64,000 nucleotides of DNA, from NCBI RefSeq assembly GCF_000801105.2, contig NC_079514.1:124001-188000 (forward strand). The letters run 5' to 3'. The notes beneath the pieces are model-generated. The model was not told the DNA's origin. It ran no database searches and saw nothing but the letters and a program-made list of their open reading frames with translations. This stretch comes from Raphanus sativus. Lineage: Eukaryota > Streptophyta > Magnoliopsida > Brassicales > Brassicaceae. Both the position numbers and the translations under genes were made by a program. Positions 1 to 11,149 of this stretch are shown here, piece by piece (the stretch's first letter is position 1; every line of letters starts with the position of its first letter).

Positions 1-309
1 TCCGTCGGTATATACCGAGGACTATTCCAAGGAAATTAATCGTCGGAAGTTCCGATTTGTACCGAGGGTATATTCCGAGGAATCCTTCTCTCGGAAAATT
101 CCGAGGAATTTGTTCCTCGGAATTTTCCGAGGGAAGTGTTCCTCGGAATTTTCAAAAAAAAATTATTTTTTTAAAAAAAAATATTTTTTTTTAAATTAAT
201 TTTTGAAATTTAAATTTGAAAATATAAAATTTAAATTGGAAACATATTATTATATAAAATTCAAAGTCGTACAAATAAAAAAAAACATTTCGAGTTTATA
301 AAAAAAAAG

Positions 310-882
310 CTACGGGCTTTGGACGTTCGGGTCTGGCATGGTCGGGAGCACCTCGTTCGGGTGCAACCTCCTCATCATCTCCAACATTTGCTCGTTGAGC
401 TTCTTCTGTGCCTCCCAGCCCGCATGTTGACTTGCCACCGTGGACTCCAACGCAGATATGCGATCATCCTTGTCCTTCATCTGACCCAAAAGTACTTCTG
501 GATCAACAAAGGGCGGTGGTGCAGCAGAAGACGGAACCGACCGCGAACGACGACCCAAACCGAACAAACGTCCCTTCTTCTTTGGAACCCCCTGAAATAG
601 AAAAGTGTCAAAATTAAATAATAGAAAAAATAAATTGAACATTAAAAAAAGAACTTACCGATTCAACGATTTCGTTAATCCGAACCCGAGGCAAGTAGGT
701 CGAACCCGTGGAATCGTCATCCTCGGTTTGAAGCTGAGACGCTTCTTCTTCCACTTGAGTACCGATCAGGGTGACCACATCCCTCACAACACCATCATCA
801 ATCTGGCCGGTCTTCTTGTTGGTATACGCCCTCTTCATTAGGGCGAGATCATCAACCGGCTCGCTATCATTTTTCTCCGCCT
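310..882 (-). pseudogene. 3' end of an En/Spm-type (PF03004-like) transposase-associated gene
   Basis: Two minus-strand exons can be read: 882-657 and 593-310, joined through a gtaagt donor and a ttctatttcag acceptor, ending in TAG at 310-312. The first exon contains RAYTNKKTG followed by an acidic stretch, which resembles the C-terminal signature of plant En/Spm (Transposase_24) proteins. The last exon has a basic KKKGRLFGLGRRSR patch and a short coiled coil. In the family such proteins bind the subterminal repeats of the element. Exons upstream of about 882 are not recognisable, so in this copy it is a 3' fragment or a strongly shortened gene. Family assignment is by eye. Confidence 0.5.
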
Positions 883-1769
883 TGAAAAAAACATAAGAAT
901 AGTACTGATCATCATAAGACCTGTATATATATATGTAAATATATATTTTTTTAAAAATAAAATCCCAAATAATAGTTTTTAATCACAAAAGATGTTTTAA
1001 TACATATATTTTTTAAAAAATATAGTTTAAATATATAAAAATAGTTTAATAATTACAAAACAGTTTTAATAAATTAAATTTGTTTAATAATTACAAAAAT
1101 AGTTTAAATACAAAAAAAGTTTAAAAATGACAAAAAAATAGTTTAATATATAAAATAGTTTAATAATTACAAAAATAGTTTTAATATATTAAAATTGTTT
1201 AATAATTACAAAATTAGTTTTAATATATAAAAATTATTAAAAATTTATAATTTGTTAGTATACATGATTTATACATCTATAAAAAATTATAAATCGTTTA
1301 TAAATAGAGAAAAAAGGTTTATAAATTTTTTAAAAAATTTTAAAAAACGTTTTATTATTACTGGAAACTTGAAAAACGTTTTTAAAAATAGAAAAACGCT
1401 TTTAAAAATCAAAAAACGTTTTAAAAATAGAAAAACGTTTTGAATTTTAACCAAAACAAAAAATAAATCCAAAAAAAACTAAAACAACAATCAAAACAAC
1501 AATCCTAACTTAAACTACCCATTCAATCCTAAACTATCCATCTAACAACCTAAAATCCGAAATTCTAATCTCACAAACCATAATCAATCAAATTTTTTGA
1601 AGAAAAGAGAGAGGGATAGGTGCTTACATGATTTGGCAAAGAATTGGAGGAAACAAACGGTGGGATTCGCCGGAAATCGATGGAGGAGGAGGAGGAGCCG
1701 CGTAGAGGAAGAGAGGAGAGGAAGAGAGAAATGGGGAAGAAAGAATCGAGATACCCTAATTTTATGAGG

Positions 1770-3315
1770 GGTCCGACGGACATTTTCCGTCGGAATTTCC
1801 TCAGTATATTTTTAAGGATCGTCGGAATTTCCTCGGTTTAGATATATCTGATTTTCCCGAAATGTTTGGCGGCTAGGGTTCCCGGGTAAATGAAAAAATT
1901 CTGAGGAACAAGGGTTCCTCGGAATTTCTTCAGAATATTCTGAGGAAATTCCGAGGAACCTTGGTTATGTTCCTCGTAATTTCCTCAGAATATTCTGAGG
2001 AAATTCCGAGGAAACAGGGTTTGGGGTTCAAATTCCAATTTTTTGCCGTATTTCATTTCTTATACAAATGTAATGCATACCATTGATGATTCTTTGTATA
2101 GATGATCATAAACCATGAAATAACAAAAATTCAAAAATAATTGTAAGTATTCCCTTTTACGTTTATTAAAGTGTATAAGTGTTTATCTTATGTTGTGTGG
2201 TTTTCGTTCAAGCAATCGTAAAAGTGTTTGTTATTATGTAAAACACCAAAGTTTGACTTCATAATATGGTTAAGACACTTAATGAAGGTTATATACGTGT
2301 TATTCAATCCGCAAAACGTTGTTTTCGGTTTAAAACCCCAAGTTCCTCGGAATTTCCTCAGAATATTCTGAGGAAATTCCGAGGAAATTCTGAAAATCAG
2401 TACTTTCCTCGGAATTTCCTCGGAATTTTCTGAGGAAATTCCGAGGAACTAGGGGTTTTAAACCGAGAACCCACATGTTCCTCGGAATTTCCTCAGAAAA
2501 TTCCGAGGAAATTCCGAGGAACAATACTTTATAATCAAATTCCTAAATCGAGAAGGTAAATTCCGAAGAAATTCCGAGGAAACCCTAAAGTCCCTCGGAA
2601 TTTTCTCGGTATTTCAACAAAAAAAAACAAAAAAATAAAGCTACTCTGATTCTGAGTCAATGGCTTCTTTTTTATGTTTTGTGAAGGAGAAGTGATATCT
2701 TGCATATTTGCATTGTTTTATCCATTCGTTCATAAGCATTTGATCATATAGATTAGGACTTAGACATGTTCTGCTTCCGGTTGTCGGCGAACTAACCTCA
2801 TGAATTCGGTTATACCTCGTTGGTATTCTTTCGTAAGCAATCTCGTCTCCGGATCCAAATGAGGTCGATCGATCCAAGAACGAAAATAATTTGAAGAAGA
2901 CATGTTTTTTTATATCAATTTTGTGATAGTAGGAGAGAAGAAGAAGAAATGGAGTGAATGAAAATGAAGAGGGGTAAATCCAGCCGATATAGTGAGGAAA
3001 TTCCGAGGAAAAACTACCCTTCCTCTGAATTTCCTCGGAATTTTTAAAATCGTCCAACGGCTATCCCAACGGCTCTCTAACAGCTACAAAATATCCTCGG
3101 AATTTTAAAAATATCCGTCGGTTTTTTTCCGACGGACATGGTTTCCTCGGTATTCCCTCGGAATATTCTGAGGAAATGTGTTTTCCTCGGAATTTCCTAA
3201 GAAAATTCCGAGGAAATTCCGAGGAAATCACATTTTTGGCTTTCCTCGGAATTTCCTCGGTTTTTCGTCAGAAAATTCCGAGGAAATCATTTTCCCTCGG
3301 AATGTCCCTCAGAAT
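1770..3315. repeat. CACTA subterminal repeat clusters
   Basis: Many copies of TTCCTCGGAATTTCC and its reverse complement occur, often arranged as palindromes in which the second copy carries TCAGAA instead of TCGGAA. A second small motif, TCCGTCGG / CCGACGGA, occurs at 1, 1770-1790 and 3113-3137. These clusters produce the spurious open frames across the region. Subterminal repeats of this kind are transposase-binding sites in CACTA elements. Confidence 0.75.
2641..2905 (-). other. Unidentified open frame inside the CACTA element
   Basis: A minus-strand frame ends in TGA/DSESE at 2641 and is the only non-repetitive coding-like stretch between the repeat clusters. It contains EIAYERIPTRYNRIHEV and a Lys/His-rich tail. 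The upstream part of the frame (2906-3057) runs into subterminal repeats, so the start is not defined. I do not recognise it; it could be a captured host fragment or a remnant of an element gene. Confidence 0.2.
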
Positions 3316-3320
3316 ACCGA

Positions 3321-3335
3321 TGTTTTCTTGTAGTG
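3321..3335 (-). repeat. CACTA terminal inverted repeat
   Basis: The 15 bases read CACTACAAGAAAACA on the minus strand. The adjoining three host bases are CAC at 3336-3338 (GTG on the coding strand of the P450), the expected site of a 3-bp target duplication. The partner duplication is outside the window. Confidence 0.9.
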
Positions 3336-4499
3336 CACGTCTGGCTTTGCCGGTGACTTGTGGTTAAATGGGACTGGTGAATATAGCCTTAGCGTCTCAC
3401 ACACGGCACCGTGTAGATACACGAGTTTGTCTAAATCCGCAGGATCAAACTTTGGCATATTCTTGTTAATCTCTTGTCGGATCTTGGTCATTGCTTCAGG
3501 GTTTCTTGAGAGGAGCCAGAAAAACCAAGTGAGAGCCGAGGCTGTTGTGTCTCGTCCCGCGATCAGGAAACCCAAAATAGTGTCTCTGAGGAATTTATTG
3601 TTACTTGTTTTCAAGTGCTTATATTTTACCGTGTCTAGAGTCATGTAATATGTTAATACATCTGTCACCTCTTCTTTTGGGTCATGACTTTTGATCTCCT
3701 CCTTTTTAGCTGATATGATCGTCTCGAGCAATTGGTCAAAAACCTCGAGACCTCTTCTCAACCTCTTCTCTACGCCAACACCGAACTTGTATTGGAGCTT
3801 CCACAAGAAAGCCGGCTTGACATGTCTATAGAAAATTGCATCTGAAGCTCCATCCACAGCGTCACCGAAATCAACCTTAGGCATTTCGATGGAGAGACAT
3901 TTTAGGTCATACCCGGTCATCAAAATGGTAGACGTGTCGAACAAGAATCTCTGGAACACGTCTTGCAAGTCGACAAGGATGTTTTTCTCAACAGCGTTTT
4001 CAAGGATAGGAACAAGCCCCTGATTTATTTTGCTTACGCTTGTACTCACCCAAAGCCTTTGGAAGTCTTGGCGGCTAAAAATGGCATGAGAAGAGTTCCT
4101 CATATCCTCCCACATGCCAGAGTCAATGTTGAAAATGGCATCTCCGATGACTTCGAATATCTTCTTAAACTCCATTCCTTTAGGGTAGTTAACGAAGTTT
4201 GAACTTAGAATGTAGTGTATATTCACCGGATCAACAGTAAGCAATATGTCGGTTCCACTTAGCCATGGTCCTTTGAAGCAAAACGTCATACCGGTGGCCT
4301 CAAGGACCTCGGTGATCCAGTCGTAGATACGATGGACTTGGAGGAGCAGACCCGGAAGCATCCCAAGAACCGGCCAGTTCGTGAGCAAAGGCTTGTGGGT
4401 TTGCTTATAAAGCAAGAGACAACGGAAGACAAGGAAGAAAACGAATGCTATGAAGATATCAAGAAAGCCTATGATCATCGCCATTATAGACTTTGTCAC
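3336..4499 (-). pseudogene. CYP96A-type cytochrome P450, split by a CACTA element
   Basis: An uninterrupted intronless frame of 388 codons starts at ATG 4497-4499. It begins with a hydrophobic membrane anchor and the proline-rich hinge NWPVLGMLPGLL. The I-helix oxygen-binding motif AGRDTTAS and the K-helix ETLRLY are present. The frame stops matching P450 sequence exactly at the CACTA terminus, shortly after K-helix residues PAKPDV. CYP96A enzymes are about 500 residues, so roughly 115-120 residues are missing, including the haem-binding FxxGxRxCxG loop. The truncated protein could not bind haem. CYP96A members act in ER-bound fatty acid or alkane hydroxylation; the exact substrate cannot be inferred. 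No other lesion is visible, which implies a recent insertion. The 3' part may lie left of the window. Confidence 0.88.
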
Positions 4500-4551
4500 A
4501 AATGATCTTTTTTTCCTTATGAGTTAGTAAATCATACAAGAACTTCCTTGC

Positions 4552-4559
4552 TATGTATA
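4552..4559 (-). promoter_or_regulatory. Possible TATA box of the CYP96A gene
   Basis: TATACATA on the minus strand sits about 52 bases upstream of the P450 start codon. Spacing suits a short 5' leader, but the match is not perfect and it was chosen only by position. Confidence 0.3.
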
Positions 4560-4975
4560 GCCAGAGGAAATTTATTATAGGCACATGTATTTGATTTTGT
4601 GGTTGCATTGATATGTGTGACAAGTGACAACACTCAATCATTTGACCAACTATAGTTATTGTTTCCTGTTTTATACTTAAAATATGTTGACCAAAAATAG
4701 TGTTATAGTTTCCTGTTTAAAATGCATGCGACCGATCGTCGGCGGAACAGAAAGAAGAAGACTAAATGCACAAAAAGGTGTAAACCCTCCATTACAGACG
4801 TGTCACAAAATCGTTTCTCCAACAAAGAAATACTCCGAATAATTTTTTAATGAATTGAGTAATTCATACAATAACTTGCTTGCTAAAACATGTGAGACAT
4901 TAATTATACACACATGAATTAATTAATTTTGTGGTTGCATTGGTATTTGTAACAATAAAAATCATTTGATAAGTA

Positions 4976-5223
4976 CTTTCTCCATTCCATAATATAAGAT
5001 GTTTTACTTGAATGCACAACAATTAAGAAACTTACTTTTTAGAATATAATACCATTAAATAGTATAAATTAAATATAAATTATCCAATCATAAATAATGT
5101 AGTAAACTGTTATTGATTAACCAATTTTCAATAAAGTTAAAGTACTTTAAAAGTATCAAAACATTTTATATTTTGAAACATAAAAAAATCTCCAAAACAT
5201 CTTATATTATGGAACGGAGGGAG
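4976..5223. mobile_element. Stowaway-like (Tc1/mariner) MITE
   Basis: The ends are inverted repeats of about 30 bases: CTTTCTCCATTCCATAATAT at the left, and CTCCCTCCGTTCCATAATAT read inward from the right. Both continue into AAGATGTTTT. Each end is flanked by TA, the standard Stowaway target duplication. The interior is AT-rich with no coding capacity. Length of about 250 bases and the CTCCCTCCGTTCC terminus fit plant Stowaway elements. Confidence 0.8.
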
Positions 5224-5581
5224 TAGTAATCAAGAGATGCATGCAAACGATCGTCATCAGAACAAAAACAAGCTTAAATGCCACATATGTAGATGCAAAA
5301 CCCTTCAGAGGAGTTCAGACTAGATATTAAAAGTTGTCACGAAATCAGAAAGAAATAAGCTCAACAATCGACAAATCCATTCGAATATCGAATCTAACTC
5401 AACTATTTAAATGCATTTTAGCTGATTAAAATGATTAAGCAATTCTATTATTTTGGAATAAATTCGAACTGAATAGAAAAGGAGGTTTAGTGAAAAAATG
5501 TTGAGGATTAAGGGGTTCAATGATAAAAACAAAAAGAAAGGGGGAATTGAATGTATAATTCAACAGTAAAGAGAGTCTAGA

Positions 5582-6705
5582 TAGGAATGTCAAATAGACT
5601 TGTGGACCGCGGGACAGGCCCGTTTAAACCTGTGGCGGGGCGGGTTTGGGCCTAAGGATTGTTATCCCGCAACGTTGCGGGCTTCGCGGGAAAGGGCTTG
5701 TGCGGGATGGGCGCGGTACGGGCCCAGATAGACCGCGGGATACCCAAAAGTCCCGCATCTTCTTCGCTTCTCATTTCCTCTGCCACCTGAAAAACAAAAG
5801 AGAGAGAGAGAGAGCGAGAAGAAGGCGACTCGGTGCCACAAGAAACGGAGCTCCGGCCATGGTTTCTTCATGCATGATGCCTCCGATCTACCATTCGCCT
5901 TCTATCTCCTCCGGTGAAGCTTCTTGGAGCCATAGCAAGAAGATCCATTTCCGGCCATGGTTTCTTCATCGACGGTGGTCCTGAGCTCTCCTACTTCGAT
6001 CATACACCGGAGCTTCTCCTTCACTGCATGCATGTTCGTTTTCTTCTCCATTTCTCTTCTCTATGTACTTATAATATTTTTAAAAATTGTTGTTGATCTA
6101 TGTAGTTACTGATTTTTTTTTCTTATTGTAGTCTAACAGTTTTCCGGGGATGGAGTGATGGTGAACAAGGAAGGAAACTGGTTCATCTTCTGCTCCTCTT
6201 GATTGACAAGTATGAAACTCTTCTTTTATAAGTTTAGTATATGCTTGAATTTTTAAAATTTAATAGCAAGACTTCTGGAAAGTGAAGATAAGACTCCTGT
6301 TCTTTGTGAATAAATATAATATGATTGAATTTTAGTATATGCTGAATTTTTAAATCTCTGATAAGTATTTAGTATATGCTTAAATTTTTTAAAAATTTAA
6401 TAGCAAGTCTATTATATGCCTAATGCCTTTTTTAATGTAGGTGGACAAGGAAGCAGATGGTAATCACTGTGAAACATAAGTATTTGCTACATCTGTTACG
6501 TACTGATGTCCCAAACCTATATACTGCAGATTGAAGTTATCCCGCGGGTCGGCCCGTTTGTAACAGGACTTTAGGCGGGACGGGATTGGGCCGGGGCTTT
6601 GGAGTACCGCAGTCCGCGCGGGACTGGACCGCAATGAACCGCAAATCGATGAGCCCGCTGCGGTCCAGAACGGGACGGGACGGGACGACCTGTTTGACAT
6701 TCCTC
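5582..6705. mobile_element. hAT-like non-autonomous element with GC-rich ends
   Basis: The ends read TAGGAATGTCAAATAG and, inward from the right, AGGAATGTCAAACAGG. They are followed on both sides by strongly GC-rich subterminal tracts full of CGGGAC, GCGGG and GCCCG. This is the look of plant hAT elements ending in TAGGGATGTCAAA. The middle contains a (GA)n tract at about 5793-5816 and a repeated phrase ggccatggtttcttcat at 5857-5873 and 5954-5970. No transposase is visible. No convincing 8-bp target duplication was found, so the outer edges are approximate. Confidence 0.55.
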
Positions 6706-6781
6706 TTTGTAGGGTTTTGAAACTCAAACCCATACGGCCTCTTTCTCTTCTATATTGTTTACACAAGAATTTTAGAATTAA

Positions 6782-6812
6782 CTAGAGTCTTTTTCTGCGC
6801 TACGCGCGGATA
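6782..6812 (-). mobile_element. Helitron 3' terminus (minus orientation), rest unresolved
   Basis: Read on the minus strand the sequence is a short hairpin CCGCGCGTAGCGC, then about 12 bases, then CTAG followed by T. This matches the 3' end of the complete Helitron at 17811-23270 (CCGCGCGTAGCGCGG...CTAG-T). The element must extend to the right, but I could not find a matching TC-start end. Confidence 0.5.
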
Positions 6813-7970
6813 ATTGGTTTGGATATAGTAATATGTATTTTTAGAATAATTCTTTGATAGACAATTTTTAATTTTTGTCTCAAAAAAAGTTTTTTAAAAA
6901 AGTGATCAAAATAGATTTCATTAAAAATAACAAAAACTCTTATAATCTAGATATATAAATAAAAATAAATTAAAAAAACACAATCTTTTTTTCTAGGTTT
7001 GAATTATATGTTTTTCAAATTTGAAAATTTATTAAAAATAATTGCAAAAAATCAATTTTTTTTATTTTTCAAATTTATTTTTAAAATTTGAAAATACTTT
7101 TGAAACTATTTTTAAATTTTTTATTAAAATTTTTGAATATTAATTTTTAATTTTTTTAAATTCAAAATTTAAATACCACTCCTTGAACTCCACTACTTAA
7201 CTGTAAACTCTAAATTAAAATTAGTTAACCCATAGAAAATAAGTATATATTTATTTTTAATGAAACATTTTGGTCATTTTATCTCTGGAAGCTATATTTG
7301 ACAAAAAAAAAATTATTTTTGAGGCTATCATAGAATTTTCTTTTACTTAGAGTGATGTTTTATTCTTTTAAAAAAAAAATTACAATTGCATATGTCATTG
7401 ACTATTCCTTAAGAAAAGAAAGAAACTGTCAGGTTTTTCCAATTTTATGATTTTTAGATTTTTTTCCCAAAATCTTTGGATCTTTTACTTTGGTACGACA
7501 TAATCTATATTCTTTTTGTTTCTATTAAATAATTTTGAGAAAAAAAACAATTCTCTCAAATAGTCGTTTTTAAGTTTTTGTCACAAAATAGTATTCAAAA
7601 AATAAAATGATCAAAATAACTCATTTTTTTTTCAATTTTTTTTTCTTTTAAATTTGAAATCCATACCCAAAATCGACCTCTTAACTCTAAATCCTAAGTA
7701 TAGATTAGTTAATCCAAATTATATAAATGCATATTTTATCCTTTAATAAAACTATTTTAGTTATTTTTATTCTTTGAGTGCTATTTTTGTGAAGATAAAC
7801 TAAAAAAGATTATCCAAGAAAATTTCTAGTTAAAATTTATGTTGAAGTTAAGATATTGATTGTTTTTAATTATTTTATTTGTTAATTTAAATTTTGTTAT
7901 GGGCTTTCATTTTTGTTCTAAAAATCATTCTCATAAAACGTATTGTGAAAAATAAAATTTGCGGAACTCT
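6813..7970. repeat. AT-rich non-coding stretch with two diverged repeat copies
   Basis: No gene is visible. Two diverged copies of one unit occur at about 6860-7330 and 7555-7800. Each has a tttttgtc(a/t)caaa-type start, gatcaaaat, a T-rich core, a run like aactctaaat, a gttaa(c/t)cca stretch and a final ttgagtgctatttt-like segment. This is probably old intergenic repeat or Helitron filler. Confidence 0.35.
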
Positions 7971-8020
7971 GAACAGCACATTTATAATAGTTGGCTTGGC
8001 CTAAATCAAACTAACAACAA

Positions 8021-10438
8021 TTACATATTTGCTTCTTTGCTATCCGTTGCAGTCTCTCTGATTCTTTCAAACTGTGTTTCCAACTCACAGTTCCTGATTT
8101 TGATGCAGCTATATGAGTACACAAACCATAGATGAGTTACATGAGAATATCATGACACAAAGGATTAGATTAACATCTATTTACCAACGAAAAATCGTTC
8201 ATTAAACCTGTATTGTTAAATATCTGAACAAAAAAAAAACCTGTATTGTTAAATATCCTAAAGTAAGGACCTATGAGTTTCCACAATTAGACAATCATCC
8301 TAATCAGTTGATTCGGGTAAGCGTTTGAAAGCTGAAGCTTTTCTTTTAAAAATACTGCAGTTAGAGCTTGTGTTAAAGCAAAGGTGTGTACACACTTTCT
8401 ACTCAAGGCCTGAAAAAAGAAGTGAGACGTCACGACTTTACTATTGCAACTCCGCCGTGCATCACCGCCAAACAGGGTCATACTCCATAGAAGGAAGATG
8501 ACCAATGAATATATGTTCAGTAGCATGTGAATAACTGTAAACTCAATGTACTCGGCAAAGCTAAAGAATTTCAACGTTACGATAATTTATTTACAAACAA
8601 CTCAATGGTAACATCCTAAAAAAAGATATTTCTCATACATTATCATATCTATAACAATAATATTGCACAGTAGAGTACTGTGATTAAAGAAATCTTATTT
8701 CACAAAGCTATAGATTTAATGGAACATACCAGTTTATAGTTTTTAACAGCTTCCGGAGTTAGACTACATGGAAAAGAAACTGCATCCGGAGATATTATTC
8801 TTTTCCCCCATATCTACACATTGCTGCTTTTCAGAAAAATGAATTTGATATATGAGTTACACAGAGAGAGGATAAAATAGACATGAAAAAAAAAAATCTA
8901 AACTTACACTTCTATTTGCTTGGATCTGAGAATTTGTACGTCTACAGTAATGTTTCTTCTTAGCAGGAGTAAAATTTTCCTCGTCTCGAAGTTCATTAAC
9001 ATCAAACTCGTTTCCAGACTCTGGATCTTTCACTACCCGGCCCAAATGACCCACTGGCCGACCCGTTTCCATCATTTCCTCTCCTCCTCTACTTTCCAGC
9101 ATAATCATCGTCATCATTTTCATACTCGTCATCCCATGCTCCTCCTTACAATTTATGTACTTGCGGTTCATGTGACCCAAATCCTTGAAAATGTCTCAAT
9201 AATTATTGAACACTATTGCGATGCTCGAAGTGGTTACAGCCACCAAACTCATCAGTAAGTCCATTTCTTCGAAGTTTGTTCTAGCTGTACCACTAACATG
9301 GTGGAGAGATACTTCAGTTCATTTCGCCATTCATTGTTTTCATTCTCCTCAACCAGCGTCCATATACACTGCAAAAAGAAAAAAATAGTTTTGAACATTT
9401 TGAAAGGATGCAAACTTTGCTAATTTCATTTAAAGTATGAATTTACTATAGTACCTGAGCGAAGCGGAACAATTAAGGAATGATGGCAACAACAATGTAG
9501 AGTTCTTTGTAAATATTTCTGATTGTTTGCACATGCTAAACCAAAACGTTAGGATTTTCCGAGGAGGAAACACAAACTGTAAAACAAACTAATTAAGTAG
9601 AAAAAGCTAAATTTACTCAAACAATGATCATGCTTATAAATATTAAGTTACCTTACCAGTTTGGTTTTCCCACGTAAATAGTAATGAGGGGGTTGCAATC
9701 TTAGGGGATATTGTCTATTTGTTAGTTCAGAAGTTGCTATTGGATCCAAGTCGAGGAAAATTTTCATGTTCAAACGAAGCAAAAGCACTTGAGATTCAAG
9801 GTCGCAAGAAGAAAATGTTGCCATAAGACATTGATTCTAGTTACCTTAATATTTGTCTTTTGGAAATAGAGTCTTTACGCAAGGTCTCAAACATGCTTAA
9901 TACCTCGAAACTGAATTTAAGAAATAAGAGCGTTTATAATCCACAAAGAGCATATTTTAGCAGGCTAAGCACAAGAGAGTTCATCATGGATAGGAACTCC
10001 ACACTCTTAATCATGGAAAGCAATGTAAGATTCGTCTTTAACATGAATCAAAAATAAATAAAAAATCAAAGGTCAAGTCATAGCAGAGGAAAATATCTAA
10101 GCTGAGATGAATTTAACCCGTCCAAACCGAGATGAAGTAAAGCCCTTCAATATCGAGAAATGACAAAAGATGTGGCCGTTGCTCAATCTCCAGATCACAA
10201 CGAAATACAAAAGCAAAGCATCAATGTCAATTTCTAACTAATATGCAAAAGCAATTGTATTCCAAAAAAAACTGGAGACGATCAATAAGGGAGACTGAGA
10301 AAAGATTATTACCTGATTTTGGGACTATCTGTTCATCATTCTCCTCCTTCATATCACTTCTCAGTGAAGATGAATAGCTAGACCGGGTACGGCGCGCAAA
10401 GCCCTGTTCCCGCTCGAAGAAGACATCATATCAATGGG
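8021..10438 (-). other. Unidentified gene-like pieces, minus strand (possibly degenerate)
   Basis: Several exon-like segments lie on the minus strand with fair splice signals. 10438-10319 encodes an Arg/Ser-rich stretch ending RSDMKEENDEQIVPKSG before gtaat. 9180-8910 encodes EFDVNELRDEENFTPAKKKH and ends at a perfect gtaagt donor. 8107-8021 follows an atatag acceptor and encodes ELETQFERIRETATDSKEAN then a stop. A stop or frame change is needed to join the acidic part of the middle piece (about 9080-9130). The basic KKKHYCRRTNSQIQ weakly resembles a homeodomain start. I cannot build a continuous protein or name a family; treat it as an unverified or decayed gene. Confidence 0.2.
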
Positions 10439-10459
10439 AAAACGACGTCGCAGATGAAT

Positions 10460-10900
10460 ACCATACATTTGAGATACCATTTCGCCTCAGATTTGAAGGG
10501 TGTAGAGGCCAGAACTGCAGCATTTTATTAAACGAAACGAAACGCCGTAAAAGTGAGGTCTTGAGATGTATCAGAGAAATCGTCTCCACCGCCCTTACAT
10601 GAAAATTTTAATTCTGCAATCTCCTCGTTATAACTGAATATTGTATATACAATTATTTTTAAATCGAGAAATGAATGAAATACTAAAAAACCAATCAAGT
10701 TGACAATATTTACAAAGAAAACCAGGGTCAAACCCATCCAACCAGTGACCCGTCGGATCTACACGGGTAAACCAAAGTAAACCAGAAAATCCCAAAAATG
10801 AAACGCGATTTGTAATCGTTTCTCGAATCTGTTTATATTTTCCGATTTCTCATTTCCTTTAAACATTTTTTCGAGCCATTTTTTCATTCTCTCGGTCTCG
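10460..10900. other. Intergenic stretch, no gene recognised
   Basis: Mixed-composition sequence between the minus-strand gene-like pieces and the Mutator-like element. It contains aaccag/gggtcaaaccc type short motifs but no supported reading frame. Confidence 0.4.
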
Positions 10901-11149
10901 AAACTCTTCAGTTTCTCTCTATCTCTCGCGAAACTCAAGAGAAGAAGCAGATCTCTCATCTCATCGAGGCATCTCGATCTCGGTTTCGCCAAACAAGGAG
11001 AAGAGGTAATGGTCGTGAGGAGATTCAATTCTAGGGTTTCAATTTAGGTTCTCGAATTTGTTCTTCTCTCAGTCCGTGTCGTGTCTCGATCTCTCGATTA
11101 GGTCTTGTAAGGTTGTTGAGAGTCTTAATTTTCGTTGCAGGAACTGAAA

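Larger units (their letters stand above)
1..3335. mobile_element. CACTA (En/Spm) DNA transposon, one end only in window
   Basis: The right edge at 3321-3335 is the reverse complement of CACTACAAGAAAACA, the standard plant CACTA terminus. It abuts a cytochrome P450 reading frame, so the boundary is exact to the base. Inwards there are clusters of the subterminal motif TTCCTCGGAATTTCC in both orientations (1-150, 1770-2030, 2330-2600, 2990-3310). At 310-882 lies the 3' end of a transposase-associated gene on the minus strand. The opposite end lies left of the window, so length and autonomy are unknown. No DDE transposase core is visible here. The stretch 890-1560 is AT-rich low-complexity sequence with many variants of aattacaaaaatagttt and no gene. 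Confidence 0.85.

Noticed and set aside
2330..2524. Minus-strand frame with FLGISSEFSEEIPRN repeats
   Set aside because: Produced by the CACTA subterminal repeats, no coding signal.
5574..6713. 8-bp target duplication for the GC-rich hAT-like element
   Set aside because: Flanks agtctaga and tttgtagg do not match; element ends are therefore approximate.
8887..8940. Homeodomain (HD-ZIP IV) call for KKKHYCRRTNSQIQ
   Set aside because: Only the first few homeodomain-like residues match and no recognition helix (WFQN) follows in the next exon-like segment.
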